64,000 nucleotides of DNA from Hymenobacter telluris. Lineage in GTDB: Bacteria > Bacteroidota > Bacteroidia > Cytophagales > Hymenobacteraceae. The stretch is from contig NZ_JAFLQZ010000005.1 of the NCBI RefSeq assembly GCF_017313265.1, forward strand, positions 186,001 to 250,000, written 5' to 3'. The notes beneath the pieces were generated by a model. It saw nothing but the letters and a program-made list of their open reading frames with translations, did no database searches and had not been told where the DNA came from. Positions within the stretch are counted from its first letter, which is position 1. Each line of letters begins with the position of its first letter. Made by a program: the position numbers and the translations under genes. This document shows, piece after piece, positions 45,277-54,208 of this stretch.

Positions 45277-45492
45277 TGTCGAGATTTAAGGTTGGGGAAG
45301 GTAAATAGATTCTCAAAATAAGAAGTCGATTTTCACGGAATAATTTTAATAGCCTAGTACTTCTATATCGGGTCGTAGGGAACATTGACTGAATTGCAAA
45401 CGTTAAAGTAGCAAGCAACAAAAAGCTTAATTCCAGCTTCTGGGCACAGTTTTTGAAAGCTTACTTCCAGTGTTCTTCACCTTCTTTGTTTT

Positions 45493-46092
45493 ATGAAATT
45501 CATCACTCGCCTCTTTGCCCGACCAGCCGCATTGGTGGCTATCGGTTTTTCGCTGATTCTGGGTGTTACGGGTTGTGCCACTTCTTCCCGCGTTGGGGTT
45601 ACTTCCGACTTCGACCACTCGGTTAATTTCCGGGCCTACAAAACCTGGGCGTGGTATCCGCAGCAGGCCGTTGACGCTGAAGGCGGCCCGGCCAAAGGTT
45701 ACGAGTCGTTTCTGGACCAGCGCCTGCAAGCTGCCGTGGAGCGGGAGCTGTCGGCCAAAGGCCTGACCCGCGTTGACAAAGCCCCCGATCTGTACATTGC
45801 GTACAGCGCCAAGGTAGAAGAGAAGCAGCAGGTTTCGCCGTACTACAACGGCTTGGGCTACCCCTACTATGGGTACGGTTACTACGGCCGCGGTGCCTAC
45901 ACGCCCGTTACGCAGTACAAAGCCGGCACCGTCATCATCGACTTTGTGGATGCCAAGCGCAAGGAGCTAGCTTGGCGTGGCACTGGCCAAGCACAAGTTG
46001 ATAACCAGAGCATTTCCGAAGAAGAAGTGCACCGCATCGTCAACGGCATTTTGGGCAACTATCCGCCCAACGATGCCAATGCCCGTCGCTAA
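45493..46092 (+). CDS. DUF4136 lipoprotein
   Basis: The 199-residue protein has a lipoprotein signal (SLILGVTGCA). The body has the DUF4136 pattern: FDHSVNFRAYKTWAWYP, RLQAAVERELSAKGL, DLYIAYSAKVEEK, GTVIIDFVDAKRKELAWRG and ISEEEVHRIVNGIL. A Tyr/Gly-rich insert (PYYGYGYYGRGAY) sits in the middle. These are outer-envelope lipoproteins of unknown role. Confidence 0.9.
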   Translation: MKFITRLFARPAALVAIGFSLILGVTGCATSSRVGVTSDFDHSVNFRAYKTWAWYPQQAVDAEGGPAKGYESFLDQRLQAAVERELSAKGLTRVDKAPDLYIAYSAKVEEKQQVSPYYNGLGYPYYGYGYYGRGAYTPVTQYKAGTVIIDFVDAKRKELAWRGTGQAQVDNQSISEEEVHRIVNGILGNYPPNDANARR

Positions 46093-46118
46093 GCGCGCTG
46101 ACAACCATTTATTATCGG

Positions 46119-46149
46119 AAAGCCTCTTCTATTCGAAGAGGCTTTTTTT
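46119..46149 (+). terminator. Terminator of the DUF4136 gene
   Basis: The stem AAAGCCTCTTC with GAAGAGGCTTT (46119-46145) is followed by a T-run. Confidence 0.85.
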
Positions 46150-46161
46150 GTACCTTATACT

Positions 46162-46812
46162 ATGACTTCCATTCCTCGTCCGTACTGGCCTGTTGTTGTA
46201 CTGCTCTGGCTTGCCAGCCAAGGCCTCACGAGTTGCACCACCGTTGCTGAAAGCGTGTACGGCATGCGCCAGCTTGATGTGGTTGATTACCCACAGGTGC
46301 AGGAATACGCCCAGGAGTATGGTGTGGGAGTAGCACCGGGCAAAAGCTTTGCGCTGGATGTCAGCTACTACGAGTTTTTGAAGCGGCAGCCGCTGGCTTT
46401 GCAGGAAGTGGCAAAAAACCACGCCCAGCCTTTACAACTGCTGTACTACAACCGGGCCGGCCAGCTTATTTCGTACCATGTGAATTGCTACGCCGGCGGC
46501 TTCCCCAACCTCGACTGGAACCCCGATAACCAGTTGGAAGTGTTTCCGCCCGTGTCGCAGGCCCCTACTGATAGTATGCTCTCTTTCACGAAGCTAGCCC
46601 CGTTTCTGCGCACCGTGGGCGGCAGCCGTGTGCAAGCCATGGAGTCACTGGCCGATTACACGGTGGTGGTATTCTGGAGCCACCGTATGGGCCGCCAAAG
46701 CCGCCGGCTGCTAGCTGCCGCCCAGAAAAACCTGGAACGCGCGCCCGCCGGCCAGAAAACATACATAATGTATGTCAACAACGACGCTTACTTGAAACAC
46801 TTAGGGATGTAG
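46162..46812 (+). CDS. Lipoprotein of unknown function
   Basis: The 216-residue protein has a lipoprotein signal (LLWLASQGLTSC). The mature body is alpha/beta (PLQLLYYNRAGQLISYHVN, NQLEVFPPVSQ) with a strand-helix pattern (YTVVVFWSHRMGRQSRRLLA) faintly like a thioredoxin fold but with no CxxC. No family is recognised. Confidence 0.65.
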   Translation: MTSIPRPYWPVVVLLWLASQGLTSCTTVAESVYGMRQLDVVDYPQVQEYAQEYGVGVAPGKSFALDVSYYEFLKRQPLALQEVAKNHAQPLQLLYYNRAGQLISYHVNCYAGGFPNLDWNPDNQLEVFPPVSQAPTDSMLSFTKLAPFLRTVGGSRVQAMESLADYTVVVFWSHRMGRQSRRLLAAAQKNLERAPAGQKTYIMYVNNDAYLKHLGM

Positions 46813-46828
46813 CAAACCCATTTAGCAA

Positions 46829-46860
46829 AAAAGCCAGCCCTTGTATAAGAGCTGGCTTTT
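46829..46860. terminator. Terminator between the 46162 gene and lipA
   Basis: The stem AAAAGCCAGC (46829-46838) with GCTGGCTTTT (46851-46860) lies between the convergent genes. Confidence 0.85.
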
Positions 46861-46891
46861 TCACTGAATACACTATGTCTACTCCAAAATT

Positions 46892-47797
46892 CTAGATGGG
46901 CACGTTTACGTGGCGTTCGGCGTGGTAGCTGCTCCGTACGAGTGGGCCGCTTTCCACGTATTTCAAGCCCCGGGCCAAGCCTTCTTCGCGGTAATGCGCG
47001 AACAGGTCGGGGTGGATGAACTCAGCTACTTCGAGGTGGCGCTTGGTGGGTTGCAGGTACTGGCCCAAGGTCAGAATGTCGAGGCCGTGGGCTACTAGGT
47101 CGTCCATGGCCTTGTACATCTCGTCTTTGGTTTCGCCCAGGCCCAGCATAATGCCCGACTTGGTGCGCTTGCCAGCATCCTTGGTACGGCGGATTTGCTC
47201 CAGGCTCCGGTCGTATTTGGCTTGCGGGCGCACGAGGCGGTAGAGGCTACCTACAGTCTCTACGTTGTGCGACACCACTTCCTGCCCGCCGGCAATCATT
47301 AGGTCCAACGCTTCCCAGTTGGCTTTCACGTCGGGAATCAGGGTTTCGATGGTAGTTTCGGGGGAAAGTTGCTTGATACGAACCACGGTTTCGTGCCAGA
47401 TGCTGGCGCCCCGGTCCTTCAGCTCGTCGCGGTTGACGCTGGTAATAACGGCGTGCTTCACGCCCATCAGCTGAATGGCTTCGGCTACGCGGCGCGGCTC
47501 ATCGGTATCGTACTCGGTGGGGCGGCCGGTGGCCACGGCGCAGAACGAACACGAGCGGGTGCACACGTTGCCCAAAATCATGAAGGTAGCCGTGCCGGCG
47601 CCCCAGCACTCCCCCATGTTGGGGCAGTTGCCGCTTTCACAGATGGTATGAAGCTTATGCTCATCCACGAGGCGGCGCACGGCCGCATACTCGGGGCCGA
47701 CGGGGAGCTTCACGCGCAACCAATCGGGTTTGCGGGCCTTAGCAGGCGCAGGTGGGGCCGGCTGGATTATGGGCAAAGTCAACAACAGATCATCCAT
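46892..47797 (-). CDS. lipA: Lipoyl synthase
   Basis: The 301-residue radical-SAM protein starts at [18 protein letters not shown]. The auxiliary cluster Cys are C53, C58 and C64 ([12 protein letters not shown]) and the radical-SAM cluster Cys are C79, C83 and C86 (CTRSCSFC). It inserts two sulfurs into octanoyl-lysine on lipoyl domains, so it serves OdhB, GcvH and other lipoyl proteins. It is the only lipoate gene of its type here; LipB is not in the window. Confidence 0.97.
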   Translation of the reverse strand: MDDLLLTLPIIQPAPPAPAKARKPDWLRVKLPVGPEYAAVRRLVDEHKLHTICESGNCPNMGECWGAGTATFMILGNVCTRSCSFCAVATGRPTEYDTDEPRRVAEAIQLMGVKHAVITSVNRDELKDRGASIWHETVVRIKQLSPETTIETLIPDVKANWEALDLMIAGGQEVVSHNVETVGSLYRLVRPQAKYDRSLEQIRRTKDAGKRTKSGIMLGLGETKDEMYKAMDDLVAHGLDILTLGQYLQPTKRHLEVAEFIHPDLFAHYREEGLARGLKYVESGPLVRSSYHAERHVNVPI

Positions 47798-47982
47798 AAC
47801 ACAAAGGTACAGTAGAACGCAGAAGTAAGCGCTTATAAACGAAACTGAAATGTGGCCTGTAACGTAGGCGCGCTCCGGTAGGCTCCTTATAAGAAACGAG
47901 AGGTAAGAATTGTTCCAACGGGTGCTTTCGCGCTCCTGAAACAAATCTTACCTCTCACAGGCAACTTCAAATGGACTGCCGA

Positions 47983-48861
47983 TCAGCTTCTCGACCCCAA
48001 ATAAATGGTAAGGTACACTGAAGGGTAAAAGCGGTTGTTGATATCCTTATCGGCTACGCTGGGGGCGCGCAGAATAACTGGGCGCTGGCCGTACATTTCC
48101 AGCAGCACGCCCGTTTCAATGCCAGCTACGGCGTCGCGGTAGCGGCCATACTCGAAGCTGAGGGCGGCTCGCAGATGCCCTCCAATTACTGGCTTTATTT
48201 CACTGATGCCCGTAAATAGCGGCCCACGCCCCAACAAATACCGCTGGTCTGCATGCAGGGCTGGGTCGTACTTCTCGGTGCGAATGTCTTCGCCGCCGAT
48301 AGGATTGCCCCGCGAATCCCGCTGCGTATAATCGTAGTAGATGTAGTAAGGCATTTCCAGCCCGATGGATGGGCCAACCGAAGCCAGGGCGTTTACTTGC
48401 ACCCCTGACTCAGCCGCTTTGCGGAATACCACTCGCTGCACCCCAATGGATGGGCGCACCACGTAAAAGAAATTGGCCTTGTCTTGCACGTAGGTACCTC
48501 CGTCGTAGCTGGCTACTCGCTGCTCTTTGCGGTGCTTCACTTCCACTAGTTCAATGGACCAGTAGCGCGACCAGCTTTCCGTTAGGACGCGCGTAGACCG
48601 CAACGAAAGACCGCCAATAAGGCCGCCCCGCGTGTTGAAATTGAGGCCATACACGAACTCCTTGCGGTACGAAGGATCATCGTTGGGCGAAGAAGACGAA
48701 CCTTGAGCCTGAGCCGCAGAGCTGGTCAGTACAGCCAATAGTCCGGTCAGAGAAAGTAGATGTCGCAAGGGGAACGGAGGGGCTAATGTGGGCGGGCAAA
48801 CAGAACTGAACGGTAGACCTGAGCCTACCCTATCGAAAGTACGTAAATTTACGGGCATCAT
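47983..48861 (-). CDS. Outer-membrane beta-barrel protein
   Basis: The protein of 260-292 residues has a signal (RHLLSLTGLLAVLTSSAAQAQ). Barrel-like strands follow (EFVYGLNFNTRGGLIGGLSL, SIGVQRVVFRKAAE, FYPSVYLTIYLGSRS). The start at 48861 leaves only 27 bp to the divergent osmC start and gives an atypical N-terminus. A TTG start at 48768, directly before the signal peptide, is more likely. The role is unknown. Confidence 0.75.
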   Translation of the reverse strand: MMPVNLRTFDRVGSGLPFSSVCPPTLAPPFPLRHLLSLTGLLAVLTSSAAQAQGSSSSPNDDPSYRKEFVYGLNFNTRGGLIGGLSLRSTRVLTESWSRYWSIELVEVKHRKEQRVASYDGGTYVQDKANFFYVVRPSIGVQRVVFRKAAESGVQVNALASVGPSIGLEMPYYIYYDYTQRDSRGNPIGGEDIRTEKYDPALHADQRYLLGRGPLFTGISEIKPVIGGHLRAALSFEYGRYRDAVAGIETGVLLEMYGQRPVILRAPSVADKDINNRFYPSVYLTIYLGSRS

Positions 48862-48888
48862 CTTGTTACCTAGCTTACTTCCTTGAAT

Positions 48889-49296
48889 ATGAACACTGCC
48901 ACCGCCCGCTACGCCGGTAATTTACGTACCGAAGCCACGCACACTGCCTCCGGCAACACCATCCTCACCGACGCACCCGTCGATAACCACGGCCGGGGCG
49001 AAGCTTTTTCGCCGACCGATTTGGTAAGTGCCGCTCTGGGAAGCTGCATGATGACCATTATGGGTATTGTGGCCGAACGCCTCAATGTTGATTTGACCAA
49101 TGCAACGTATGACGTTACGAAACACATGGCCGCTGAGCCCCGGCGTATCCGGCAGATTGACGTGCAATTTCAGCTGCCCGCTACGCTTAGCTCCAAAGAA
49201 CGGGCAACCCTGGAAAATGCTGCTCGTACCTGCCCGGTGGCTCTGAGTCTCAACCCTGAAATCCGGCAGGAGGTTCAGTTCGAATACGTAGGTTAA
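48889..49296 (+). CDS. OsmC family peroxiredoxin-like protein
   Basis: The 135-residue protein starts at ATG 48889 (MNTATARYAGNLRTE). It has the OsmC signature GEAFSPTDLVSAALGSCMM with the first redox Cys, and the second Cys in ARTCPVALSLN. OsmC proteins reduce organic hydroperoxides with a thiol partner. YtxJ, encoded in the next 120 bp, suggests a local bacillithiol/redox context. Confidence 0.93.
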   Translation: MNTATARYAGNLRTEATHTASGNTILTDAPVDNHGRGEAFSPTDLVSAALGSCMMTIMGIVAERLNVDLTNATYDVTKHMAAEPRRIRQIDVQFQLPATLSSKERATLENAARTCPVALSLNPEIRQEVQFEYVG

Positions 49297-49314
49297 GTAA
49301 ATGAGTTGAAGGGC

Positions 49315-49377
49315 AATAGCCCGCTCTAAACCAAATGTGCCGGCCAAGGCCGACCAGCTGGTTTAGAGCGGGCTATT
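49315..49377. terminator. Bidirectional terminator with long stem
   Basis: A perfect 19-bp stem (AATAGCCCGCTCTAAACCA with its complement, 49315-49333 and 49359-49377) lies between the convergent osmC-like and ytxJ genes. Confidence 0.85.
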
Positions 49378-49408
49378 TGTATGGGTAGGACGCGCTTTTC
49401 GCCGGAAA

Positions 49409-49750
49409 TTAGCCTACTGCGTTTTTCACGTCGCTCAGCCGGATGCCCATGTGCGAAGCATTGTACTGGCACTCACCATCACGAATGAGCAGCAACTGCG
49501 GCGACTCGTGCTGCACGCCAAACTGCTGGGCAATTTCCGATGATATCGGCCGAAAACGGAGCAAATCGAGGTAGTAGAGCTTGGTATCAGCGAGGCCGGC
49601 ATCGGCCCACTGCCGCTCGATTTTGCCTTTGGCAGCGGCGCTAATGGAGCAGCTCGTGCTGTGCTTGAAAATAAGCACCGGCTGCTCGTGCGATTCGCGT
49701 ACAATTTCCTGTAGCTGCTCGGGTTGGGTTAGGGGTTGCCAGGGGGTCAT
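49409..49750 (-). CDS. ytxJ: Bacillithiol-system redox protein YtxJ
   Basis: The 113-residue thioredoxin-fold protein has the monothiol active site FKHSTSCSIS (Cys34), then LYYLDLLRFRPISSEIAQ and the cis-Pro-like ESPQLLLIRDG. YtxJ is associated with reduction of bacillithiolated proteins in Firmicutes and Bacteroidota. It is close to an OsmC protein. Confidence 0.93.
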   Translation of the reverse strand: MTPWQPLTQPEQLQEIVRESHEQPVLIFKHSTSCSISAAAKGKIERQWADAGLADTKLYYLDLLRFRPISSEIAQQFGVQHESPQLLLIRDGECQYNASHMGIRLSDVKNAVG

Positions 49751-49818
49751 GGGGAAAGTAATTGAGTAACTGAGTAGCTGAGTAAGGCTTGCGCAGTACG
49801 CCGCCAGCCTTCCGAGTG

Positions 49819-50121
49819 CTATTCTTTTTTCTTTTTACGAAGACGCAGATTGACGGTGCTAGGTTCACTTACGCGCGCCGCACCGGTATTGTCGAACCGG
49901 TAATTTTCCCGGCCATCGTTAGGTTGCTCTTGCCGGCCCCCACCGCCCTGCTTAAGGTCGGATTTCTCTACGTCGAGGTGCGAGTCTTTGTAGGGCGCTG
50001 GGTACTTGCGGGCGTCGCGCAGGGCACGGCGGTTGGCCGCCCGCTGATTAACCTCAGCCGTTTGAGCGAAGGCCGCGCTGCCACTCAGCGCTAGTACCAG
50101 AAATAAAGGGAAAGCGCGCAT
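49819..50121 (-). CDS. Small secreted basic protein of unknown function
   Basis: The 100-residue protein has a signal peptide (MRAFPLFLVLALSGSAAFA). The mature part is charged and Arg/Lys/Gly/Gln-rich (QRAANRRALRDARKYP, GGGGRQEQPNDGRENY) and ends RLRKKKKE, likely disordered. Confidence 0.6.
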   Translation of the reverse strand: MRAFPLFLVLALSGSAAFAQTAEVNQRAANRRALRDARKYPAPYKDSHLDVEKSDLKQGGGGRQEQPNDGRENYRFDNTGAARVSEPSTVNLRLRKKKKE

Positions 50122-50239
50122 TGGATGGGAATAGAGAAGGAAGAGACAAAAGAACGATACACTACTATTTGCTCCGCAGGCAAAAATCTATCCAACTAGA
50201 AGCTGCCACTTATAACAGAACCTATTTGCTTCCAGCTTC

Positions 50240-50545
50240 TTAGAATGGCAGTACAATACCCAGAAACTTACGCTGCCCTACTTTATGCGTACGACGGCGC
50301 CGCTCGTACTTTGGTTTCTTAAGCAAACCGTCTTTGCCATAGCTGTTCTTTTGCGGCTTCACCTCCACAGGTTCCGCGCTGGCGGCACTGCCGTCGGCGT
50401 TGGCATCATCCGAGCCTTTGGCGGCTTTTTTTACTTTGGGCTGCGGGGGTCCTTTGGGGCTAGGCAGTGCATAGCGGTGGCAGCCCGCCTCTGTGAGCAA
50501 TAACAGGCTGCTAACCAACAGAATAAATAAGCTTCTCGTCTTCAT
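50240..50545 (-). CDS. Small basic lipoprotein of unknown function
   Basis: The 101-residue protein has a lipoprotein signal (LLLLTEAGC). The mature part is Lys/Pro/Ala-rich with a basic cluster (KYERRRRTHKVGQRKF) and a hydrophobic tail (LGIVLPF). The order upstream of the E1 fusion is the same strand but probably a separate transcript. Confidence 0.6.
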   Translation of the reverse strand: MKTRSLFILLVSSLLLLTEAGCHRYALPSPKGPPQPKVKKAAKGSDDANADGSAASAEPVEVKPQKNSYGKDGLLKKPKYERRRRTHKVGQRKFLGIVLPF

Positions 50546-50640
50546 GATGCGCGGTGCATTGTTCCCTGATATGCTTCCTAAACCACCTATGTACTGCGGG
50601 CCAACTTAACAAAGCGCGGCGGCTACCTCAGCGTTATAAA

Positions 50641-52632
50641 CTAATAATTCAGTAACCGGTCCACGGCTTCGCGTAGGCGCTGCTGGGGCAAGAACTGCTT
50701 TTCTAGGTTGGGGGAGAAGGGAATAGCAGTGTCAAGGGAGCCTACGCGCTGGATGGGGGCATCGAGGTGCTCGAAGCAATGCTCGGCAATCCAGGCTCCG
50801 ATTTCGCCACCGAGGCCGCCCGTGAGGGTGTCTTCGTGCAGCAGCAGCACCCGGCCGTTCTTGTTCACGGTTTCGCGCACGGCGTCCTGGTCCCAAGGCA
50901 GCAGGGTGCGCAAGTCCAGAATATCGGCATCGAGGTTTAGTTCGTCGGCTAGGGCCAGGGCCCAGTGCACGCCCGCCCCGTAGGTGATGATGCTGATGGT
51001 TTCGCCCTGCCGCACGAGGGCCGCTTTGCCAATAGGCGTGGTGTAGTACGCATCGGGCACCGGCGCCGACACGCTACGGTACAGCAATTTATGCTCGAAG
51101 TACAATACCGGGTTTGGGTCTTCGAAGGCGGCGCAAAGCAGGCCTTTGGCATCGTGGGGGTTGCTGGGGTACACCACTTTCAGGCCGGGCGTGTGCGTGA
51201 ACCAAGCCTCGTTGCTTTGCGAGTGAAACGGGCCAGCCGCCGTGCCCGCGCCGGTGGGCATGCGCACCACCACGTCGGAATTCTGGCCCCAGCGGTAATG
51301 GCTTTTGGCGAGGTTGTTTACAATCTGGTTGAAGCCGCAGGTTACGAAATCGGCAAACTGCATTTCTACCATGGCCTTCTTGCCCTTAATACTCAGCCCC
51401 AAGCCCGCGCCCACAATGGCTGATTCGCAGAGCGGCGTGTTGCGTACCCGCGCTTTGCCAAACTGCGCCATAAAGCCCTCGGTAATCTTGAACACCCCGC
51501 CATAATCGGCAATATCCTGGCCCATCAGCACTAGCTCGGGGTAACGCTCCATGCTCTGCCGCAGCCCGTCGGAAATGGCATCCACGTAGCGTTTATCGGA
51601 AGTGCTTAGTGCCTCGTGCTTCGTGCTTAGGTCGTGCTCAGCACTAGGTACAAACGGGGCGTACATGTCGGCTACTTCTTCCTGCACGTCGGCTGTGGGC
51701 ATGGGCACCGCGTCGGCTACGCGCAGGCCTTCCTCGATTTCGCGCTTGATGGTTTCGCGGAAGCGCATGCGGGCTTCTTCGTCCAGAATACCTTCGGCGA
51801 GCAGCCACTTCTCGTAGGTTTCCACCGGGTCTTTCTGGGCCCACTCCTCAAACAGCTCCTGCGGTACATACTTGGTGCCGCTGGCCTCTTCGTGCCCGCG
51901 CATCCGAAACGTGAGAGCCTCCAGCAGCACCGGACGCGGGTTGCGGCGCAGGTCTTCGGCCAGCCGGGTTACGGTGTCGTACACTTCCAGCACGTTGTTG
52001 CCGTCGATTTGCAGGGCCTCCATGCCGTAGGCGGGGCCTTTATCAATGAAGTAGTTGCAGCGGAACTGCTCCCGGCTGGGAGTGCTCAGGCCGTAGCCGT
52101 TGTTTTCGATGATGAAGATAACCGGCAGCTGCCACACCGCGGCCACGTTCAGGGCCTCGTGAAAGTCGCCTTCACTGGCGCCGCCGTCGCCGGAGTACGT
52201 TACGGTTACTTTCTGGCGATTATCCAGCAAATCGGCCAGCGCAATACCATCGGCCACGGCCAGCTGGGGGCCGAGGTGCGAAATCATGCCCACAATGTGG
52301 TGCTCATTGGTGCCGAAGTGGAAGCTCCGGTCGCGGCCTTTGGTGTAGCCGGTGGTTTTGCCCTGCCACTGCGCAAACAGCCGGTCGAGGGGCACGTTGC
52401 GGCCCGTGAATACGCCCAGGTTGCGGTGCAGCGGCAGAATGTACTCGTCGGGCTCCAAGGCCAGGGTGCTGCCCACTGAAATAGCCTCCTGCCCAATGCC
52501 CGAAAACCATTTGCTTACTTTGCCCTGCCGCAGCAAAATCAGCATTTTTTCCTCAATCAGGCGCGGCTTCAGCAGGTGCTGGTAGAGGTACAGCAGCGTG
52601 TCGTTGGAGTAGTCTTTCCGGTCGAAATGCAT
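50641..52632 (-). CDS. 2-oxoacid dehydrogenase E1, fused alpha and beta subunits
   Basis: The 663-residue protein starts at MHFDRKDYSNDTLLYLYQHL. Residues 1 to about 325 are E1 alpha with the thiamine-diphosphate motif GDGG...ENN (GDGGASEGDFHEAL, then FIIENNGYGL). Residues about 345-663 are E1 beta (YPELVLMGQDIADYGGVFK, RMPTGAGTAAGPFHSQSNE, ITYGAGVHWALALADEL). The linker (SAEHDLSTKHEALSTSDK, residues about 328-345) is encoded by a short tandem repeat. The substrate is probably a branched-chain 2-oxoacid or pyruvate; E2 for this complex is not in the window. Confidence 0.93.
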   Translation of the reverse strand: MHFDRKDYSNDTLLYLYQHLLKPRLIEEKMLILLRQGKVSKWFSGIGQEAISVGSTLALEPDEYILPLHRNLGVFTGRNVPLDRLFAQWQGKTTGYTKGRDRSFHFGTNEHHIVGMISHLGPQLAVADGIALADLLDNRQKVTVTYSGDGGASEGDFHEALNVAAVWQLPVIFIIENNGYGLSTPSREQFRCNYFIDKGPAYGMEALQIDGNNVLEVYDTVTRLAEDLRRNPRPVLLEALTFRMRGHEEASGTKYVPQELFEEWAQKDPVETYEKWLLAEGILDEEARMRFRETIKREIEEGLRVADAVPMPTADVQEEVADMYAPFVPSAEHDLSTKHEALSTSDKRYVDAISDGLRQSMERYPELVLMGQDIADYGGVFKITEGFMAQFGKARVRNTPLCESAIVGAGLGLSIKGKKAMVEMQFADFVTCGFNQIVNNLAKSHYRWGQNSDVVVRMPTGAGTAAGPFHSQSNEAWFTHTPGLKVVYPSNPHDAKGLLCAAFEDPNPVLYFEHKLLYRSVSAPVPDAYYTTPIGKAALVRQGETISIITYGAGVHWALALADELNLDADILDLRTLLPWDQDAVRETVNKNGRVLLLHEDTLTGGLGGEIGAWIAEHCFEHLDAPIQRVGSLDTAIPFSPNLEKQFLPQQRLREAVDRLLNY
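51601..51628. repeat. Four heptamers inside the E1 fusion linker
   Basis: AGTGCTT, AGTGCCT, CGTGCTT, CGTGCTT run in tandem (51601-51628) with an inverted AGCAC following at 51640-51644. The first unit is identical to the heptamer repeat flanking gcvP. In the protein this stretch is the Ser/Thr/His/Glu-rich interdomain linker. Confidence 0.75.
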
Positions 52633-52789
52633 GGGGCGGGGCGAGGGGGATGGTTGTCGGGGCCAAAAGTAACGGATTGGGCCGTAGGCGGAATAATTCA
52701 TACCTCTTGATCCGGCGAATGGCAGCGGCTACTGGAAATTAGTATCTTCAAAGGTACTGGTCTATTTCCACCTACTTATATCTACTGCT

Positions 52790-53440
52790 ATGCATCGTCT
52801 ATCCTGTCGGCTCTCCGTTGGCGCGCTCCTGCTAGGAGTTCCGGCGGCCCAGGCCCAAGTTACTGCTTCCGCCACCGACAGCCTGGCCAGTGTAGCTTCG
52901 CGCTGGCTGTTTGGCGGGCGGCTAGGCGCGGCCGTATCGTTTTACCGCTCCAACGATAACCTGTCGAACGGCAGTAACTCGCACCTCGGGCCGGCGGTGT
53001 CGGTGCTGGGCGGGTACTACATACGGCCGCTCCGGGTGTGGCTGGTAGCGGAGCCGGGGTATGAGCAGCGGCGGCTACCAGAATCCAGTAACAACTATTC
53101 GTATCTCACGCTGCCCCTATATGTGCGCACGGGCTTGCCGGCCAACCGGATGCACGTATTGCTGGGCGGCGGGCTGGCGGGGCGGCTAGGCCCGGCGCCG
53201 GTTCAGCCCGCCTACAACCTTATTGCTTTTCAGACCCGTGACGGGTTTGTGCTCTTAGGACTAGAAAGTGACTACCTGCACCGCCACCGGCGGGCGGCTG
53301 CACTGAGCGTCTGGGCCCGTTACGGCATATCGGCCACGTATAGCACATATAACTACGCGCCGAGCGGCAACCGGTACCAGGATGGCGAGGTGAAACAGGT
53401 GCTGCTGGGTGTGGCCATTGCACCGTACTGGTATCGGTAG
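52790..53440 (+). CDS. Outer-membrane beta-barrel protein
   Basis: The 216-residue protein has a signal peptide (SVGALLLGVPAAQAQ). Alternating beta-strands follow (SHLGPAVSVLGGYYIRPLRV, YLTLPLYVRTGLPANRMHVL, QVLLGVAIAPYWYR), typical of PorT-family barrels. The function is unknown. Confidence 0.78.
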   Translation: MHRLSCRLSVGALLLGVPAAQAQVTASATDSLASVASRWLFGGRLGAAVSFYRSNDNLSNGSNSHLGPAVSVLGGYYIRPLRVWLVAEPGYEQRRLPESSNNYSYLTLPLYVRTGLPANRMHVLLGGGLAGRLGPAPVQPAYNLIAFQTRDGFVLLGLESDYLHRHRRAAALSVWARYGISATYSTYNYAPSGNRYQDGEVKQVLLGVAIAPYWYR

Positions 53441-54208
53441 GCGCTACGGAAGGCCGTAGGGTGCGGGGCTGGTGGGCGGCTTTGCGGCTTACGTACTTGC
53501 TGATAGTATACCCGCGGGCCGGCTGACTGCCTTTCGGCCAGGGCAGCAAGTGGGGCAGTCGTTACTGGTGCTGTTGCTTGTTTTCTCGCACGTTTTTTTG
53601 ATTGACAAAATTTTCAACAGCTCAGCTTGTCTGCTTTTCTGCCCTAAACCATGAATGGCAGGCGGGCGGCCTCATGCTTGAAACTCCGGGTGACATCGGC
53701 AAAAGCATGCATTACAACCTATTGCATATCAACCCCATATATAAATAATAGACAGGCTTGGCAACGCATTGTTGGCTTGCGGTTCAGCCTTCTTGTCCTG
53801 GAGTTATTAAGGGTTCCAAATCAGCTATTCGCAGAGAAGTTAAGGGCATTGGCAACCGGGCTCTTGCTGAAGCCACGTTTATTGATGAGTTTCGGGGTAG
53901 CATTGCGGTAAATACTTCCGCTGTACTTTCTTTTTGACAGCTTATCCTATGTTGTTTTTACCTCTGGCACTGCGTTTTGCGGCGCAGGTACCCAGCCCTT
54001 CTGTCGGTTCACCTCTGCGTATGCTGTTAGCCGCTCGGTTACTCCTGTCAGCACCTAGCACGCCGTATGCTGGCAGGCCACACCACCAGCGCGTAGTGTA
54101 GCTGTCACGCCTCTCCCGCGCCCGTTTGGTGCCATTAGTATCCTTGGCAACCATATAGTACCTGCTCTGCCTAGTACCCCTGCCCCCAATTTCCCACCAA
54201 TTACCCGA
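53441..54208. other. Long intergenic region, no convincing gene
   Basis: Nearly 770 bp hold only short frames with no start or features that stand out. A 50-codon frame at 53949-54101 and a stretch from 53800 to 53940 without start were examined. No RNA gene or repeat is seen. It precedes the tandem membrane-protein pair. Confidence 0.5.

Noticed and set aside
53949..54101. Small 50-codon frame in the 53.4-54.2 kb gap
   Set aside because: It has no signal, no conserved motif visible and no promoter; composition gives no support.
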